NCBI GenBank assembly: GCA_030599515.1 | Contig: JAUVNV010000049.1 | Span: 1-12,570, forward strand | Reading direction: 5' to 3' | Origin: Acidimicrobiia bacterium | GTDB taxonomy: Bacteria; Actinomycetota; Acidimicrobiia; Spongiisociales; UBA5794 | DNA length: 12,570 bases | Shown: one piece after another, positions 10,967-12,570 of the stretch | Position numbering within the stretch: position 1 is the first letter of the stretch | How the letters are laid out: every line of letters begins with the position of its first letter | Notes under the pieces: generated by a model | What the model saw: the letters and a program-made list of their open reading frames with translations, nothing else | What the model was told of the DNA's origin: nothing | Databases searched by the model: none | Position numbers and translations under genes: made by a program

Positions 10967-12570
10967 AGTATCTGTTGACGTGTCTTTGTTGGTTCGCGTC
11001 TGGTCAGGATTCCGGTTCTATCGTGTCGCGGGATTCTTTGCACGCGACGTGAGGTGTTGAGGGGGCAGGTGTCAGGTAGCTGCGGCTGGTGCCCTGTTCG
11101 CGGCATCGGCGGCGTTGGCGAGTTTGCGGAGGTTGTGGCAGATGGCGTGCAGCGTCCATTCGCCTTGCGCTCCGGCGAGTCCTCGGAGTCGGAGATGTCC
11201 GGCGCGTTGCCGGACTTTCACCTGCCCGAATACTGGTTCGACGATGGCTTTGCGCCGGGCATAATCGGTGCGCCCAGTCTTGGTGCGCAGCTGGCGTGCC
11301 ATCCGTTCACGCCGCGTTGCGTCTTTCGGGATCCGTCCCCTTGGCGTGTCGGGGACCCGTTCGTTACGCCGGATCCTCCCCGTCGCGATCAGAGCATCGA
11401 TCTCGGCGTTGGCGACCGCTTCCAGGTTGTCTTCTGAGCAGTAACCCGCATCAGCAAGGGTCACCTTCGGCGCGGCTTCGATACCGGCGTCACCGAGATT
11501 CCCTGTCGCAGCGTCGATCATGGGAACGAGTTGTTGAACGTCGCCTGCCTGTTGAGTGACGTTCGCTGCTATGACGACTTGGGAGTATTCATCGACAACG
11601 GCTTGGGCGTTGTAGGCGTAGTGGAAACCATCATTTGTTTTCATCATCCGAGCTTCGGGGTCCGTGAAACTGCGCTGCGCCCGATCAGCCGGCGCCGCCC
11701 CAGCCGCCGCTGCCGCCGCTGCTTCGGCAACCCCAGTCTCGTCGGCGCCGGTCTTCTCAGCCTTGCCGGCTGCCTTGTCCGCTGCTTTGTCTGCGGCCTC
11801 AGCCTCGATCGCTTCTTTGGCGGCACGCAACTTGGCGAGACGGGTCTCGCGACGCGCCAGCTCGGGAGGGACCTCATCGCCGCGTTTGTCCACGCCGAAC
11901 TCTTCATCCTCAGCAAGATCTGTTGCCTCAGCATCGGCGAGGATCGCTGCGACCTCGGCCTCAAGCTGTTCGATCCTGGGCCCGAGACGCCCATAGCTCA
12001 TCGCCTTGCGTCGAGAAGCAGACGCCCGCAGCTTCGTCCCATCCAAAGCGACCCGACCCAACGTGACGAGTCCCGCCTCTGAACACAGGACAAGGACCTG
12101 AATGAACAAGTCATCAACAGCAGCCAAGTGACGGCGACGGAACCGGGCAATCGACCGATAATCCGGAGCGGTATTCGCTGCGAGCCAACGGAACGCCACA
12201 TCGATGTGACACCTGCGTTCCATCTCCCGAGACGACGTCACCCCCGTCGAATACGCATACAACAACAACTTCAACATCATTGCCGGGTCATACGGCGGAG
12301 CACCAGACGCTGAAACATACGAGTCGTAGACCGCCGAGAGATCCAACAGGTCGTCAACAACGTCGGCAACGAACCGGGCCGTATGATCCTGCGGGAGCCA
12401 GTCATCAAGCGATGGCGGCATCAGAAACGACTGGCCGGGGTCGTACCGGCGGTACACCTTCGACCTCCCCGCAGGCACCTTCACCACCGGTACATCGTCG
12501 TCGGCGACCTCGAAAAGGGCATCATCATCAGAGTCATAGGACATGCCCACATTCTCGCCGAACCGCCACC
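10967..12570 (-). mobile_element. IS1182-family insertion sequence (right end at or beyond window edge)
   Basis: Defined by the intact transposase gene on the minus strand. The left boundary is only bracketed. Between the anti-sigma hairpin and the transposase stop lie about 105 non-coding bases with a GTCGCG...CGCGAC inverted repeat (11025-11030, 11043-11048), one of whose arms could belong to the element end. No terminal inverted repeat partner was found in 12551-12570, so the right end probably lies outside the window and the target duplication cannot be read. Confidence 0.6.
11072..12544 (-). CDS. IS1182-family transposase
   Basis: A 490-residue DDE transposase that cuts and inserts its own element. 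The N-terminal third (YRRYDPGQSFLMPPSLDDWLP, then YDPAMMLKLLLYAYSTGV and the CHIDVAFRWL region) is the DUF772 domain typical of IS1182. The catalytic triad is Asp168 (VALDGTKL), Asp365 (TLADAGYC) and Glu436 (KAIVEPVFGQVK, followed by the family's RGL motif). Between the first two Asp residues is a charged, Ala-rich helical insert (about residues 195-285). Length is normal and the frame is unbroken, so the gene may be active. Start at ATG 12544; a GTG two codons earlier (12550) is an alternative, and neither has a strong ribosome site. It is transcribed toward the sigma/anti-sigma genes. Confidence 0.92.
   Translation of the reverse strand: MSYDSDDDALFEVADDDVPVVKVPAGRSKVYRRYDPGQSFLMPPSLDDWLPQDHTARFVADVVDDLLDLSAVYDSYVSASGAPPYDPAMMLKLLLYAYSTGVTSSREMERRCHIDVAFRWLAANTAPDYRSIARFRRRHLAAVDDLFIQVLVLCSEAGLVTLGRVALDGTKLRASASRRKAMSYGRLGPRIEQLEAEVAAILADAEATDLAEDEEFGVDKRGDEVPPELARRETRLAKLRAAKEAIEAEAADKAADKAAGKAEKTGADETGVAEAAAAAAAGAAPADRAQRSFTDPEARMMKTNDGFHYAYNAQAVVDEYSQVVIAANVTQQAGDVQQLVPMIDAATGNLGDAGIEAAPKVTLADAGYCSEDNLEAVANAEIDALIATGRIRRNERVPDTPRGRIPKDATRRERMARQLRTKTGRTDYARRKAIVEPVFGQVKVRQRAGHLRLRGLAGAQGEWTLHAICHNLRKLANAADAANRAPAAAT

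Noticed and set aside
1..12570. tRNA, rRNA, phage or toxin-antitoxin genes
   Set aside because: Scanning by eye found no cloverleaf with a conserved T-loop, no rRNA segments, no phage structural genes and no recognisable toxin-antitoxin pair.

Overview
The window reads as chromosomal DNA of a high-GC actinobacterium. Support comes from GC-rich codon use, GTG starts, several starts placed exactly where a leaderless transcript would begin (TAnnnT boxes about 12 bases upstream), a DUF1876 gene, Thr-rich secreted-protein linkers and an RsrA-like zinc anti-sigma factor. The style resembles class Acidimicrobiia, but that is a guess; no rRNA or other phylogenetic marker is present.

Layout. (1) 1-803: a minus-strand gene for a secreted TasA/SipW-type protein (109-648) with a leader able to fold, flanked by hairpins. 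(2) 804-2058: a minus-strand strictosidine-synthase/SMP-30-like beta-propeller hydrolase, then a 267-base divergent intergenic region with a direct repeat and two perfect hairpins. (3) 2058-2604: an unrecognised 143-residue protein convergent with a 36-residue membrane protein. (4) 2605-4643: a secreted M23 peptidase with a Thr-rich stalk and a cell-wall-binding-repeat-like domain, convergent with a DUF1876 gene. (5) 4644-5568: heptamer-repeat DNA and a two-domain VOC (glyoxalase-fold) protein. (6) 5744-9315: two overlapping genes for a heterodimeric type I ABC exporter. One half has a degenerate ATP site and the other supplies the matching non-canonical signature. (7) 9310-9468: a second heptamer-repeat stretch. 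(8) 9469-10926: a compact group made of a DUF2892 membrane protein, a membrane-tethered thioredoxin-like protein, an ECF sigma factor and its zinc-binding anti-sigma factor. (9) about 10967-12570: an IS1182-family insertion sequence whose right end lies at or beyond the window edge.

How the genes may work together. The sigma/anti-sigma pair next to a CxxC thioredoxin looks like a small thiol-redox circuit analogous to SigR/RsrA, although its targets cannot be read from this window. The ABC pair forms one transporter. The M23 protein and the TasA-like protein both belong to the cell surface but are not in one operon.

The least explained structure is a pair of intergenic tracts (4720-4798 and 9310-9387). 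Both are built of degenerate 7-base units in two blocks separated by a GC-rich spacer, and both begin at the 3' end of a gene with the same ten bases, GAGTAGCTGA.
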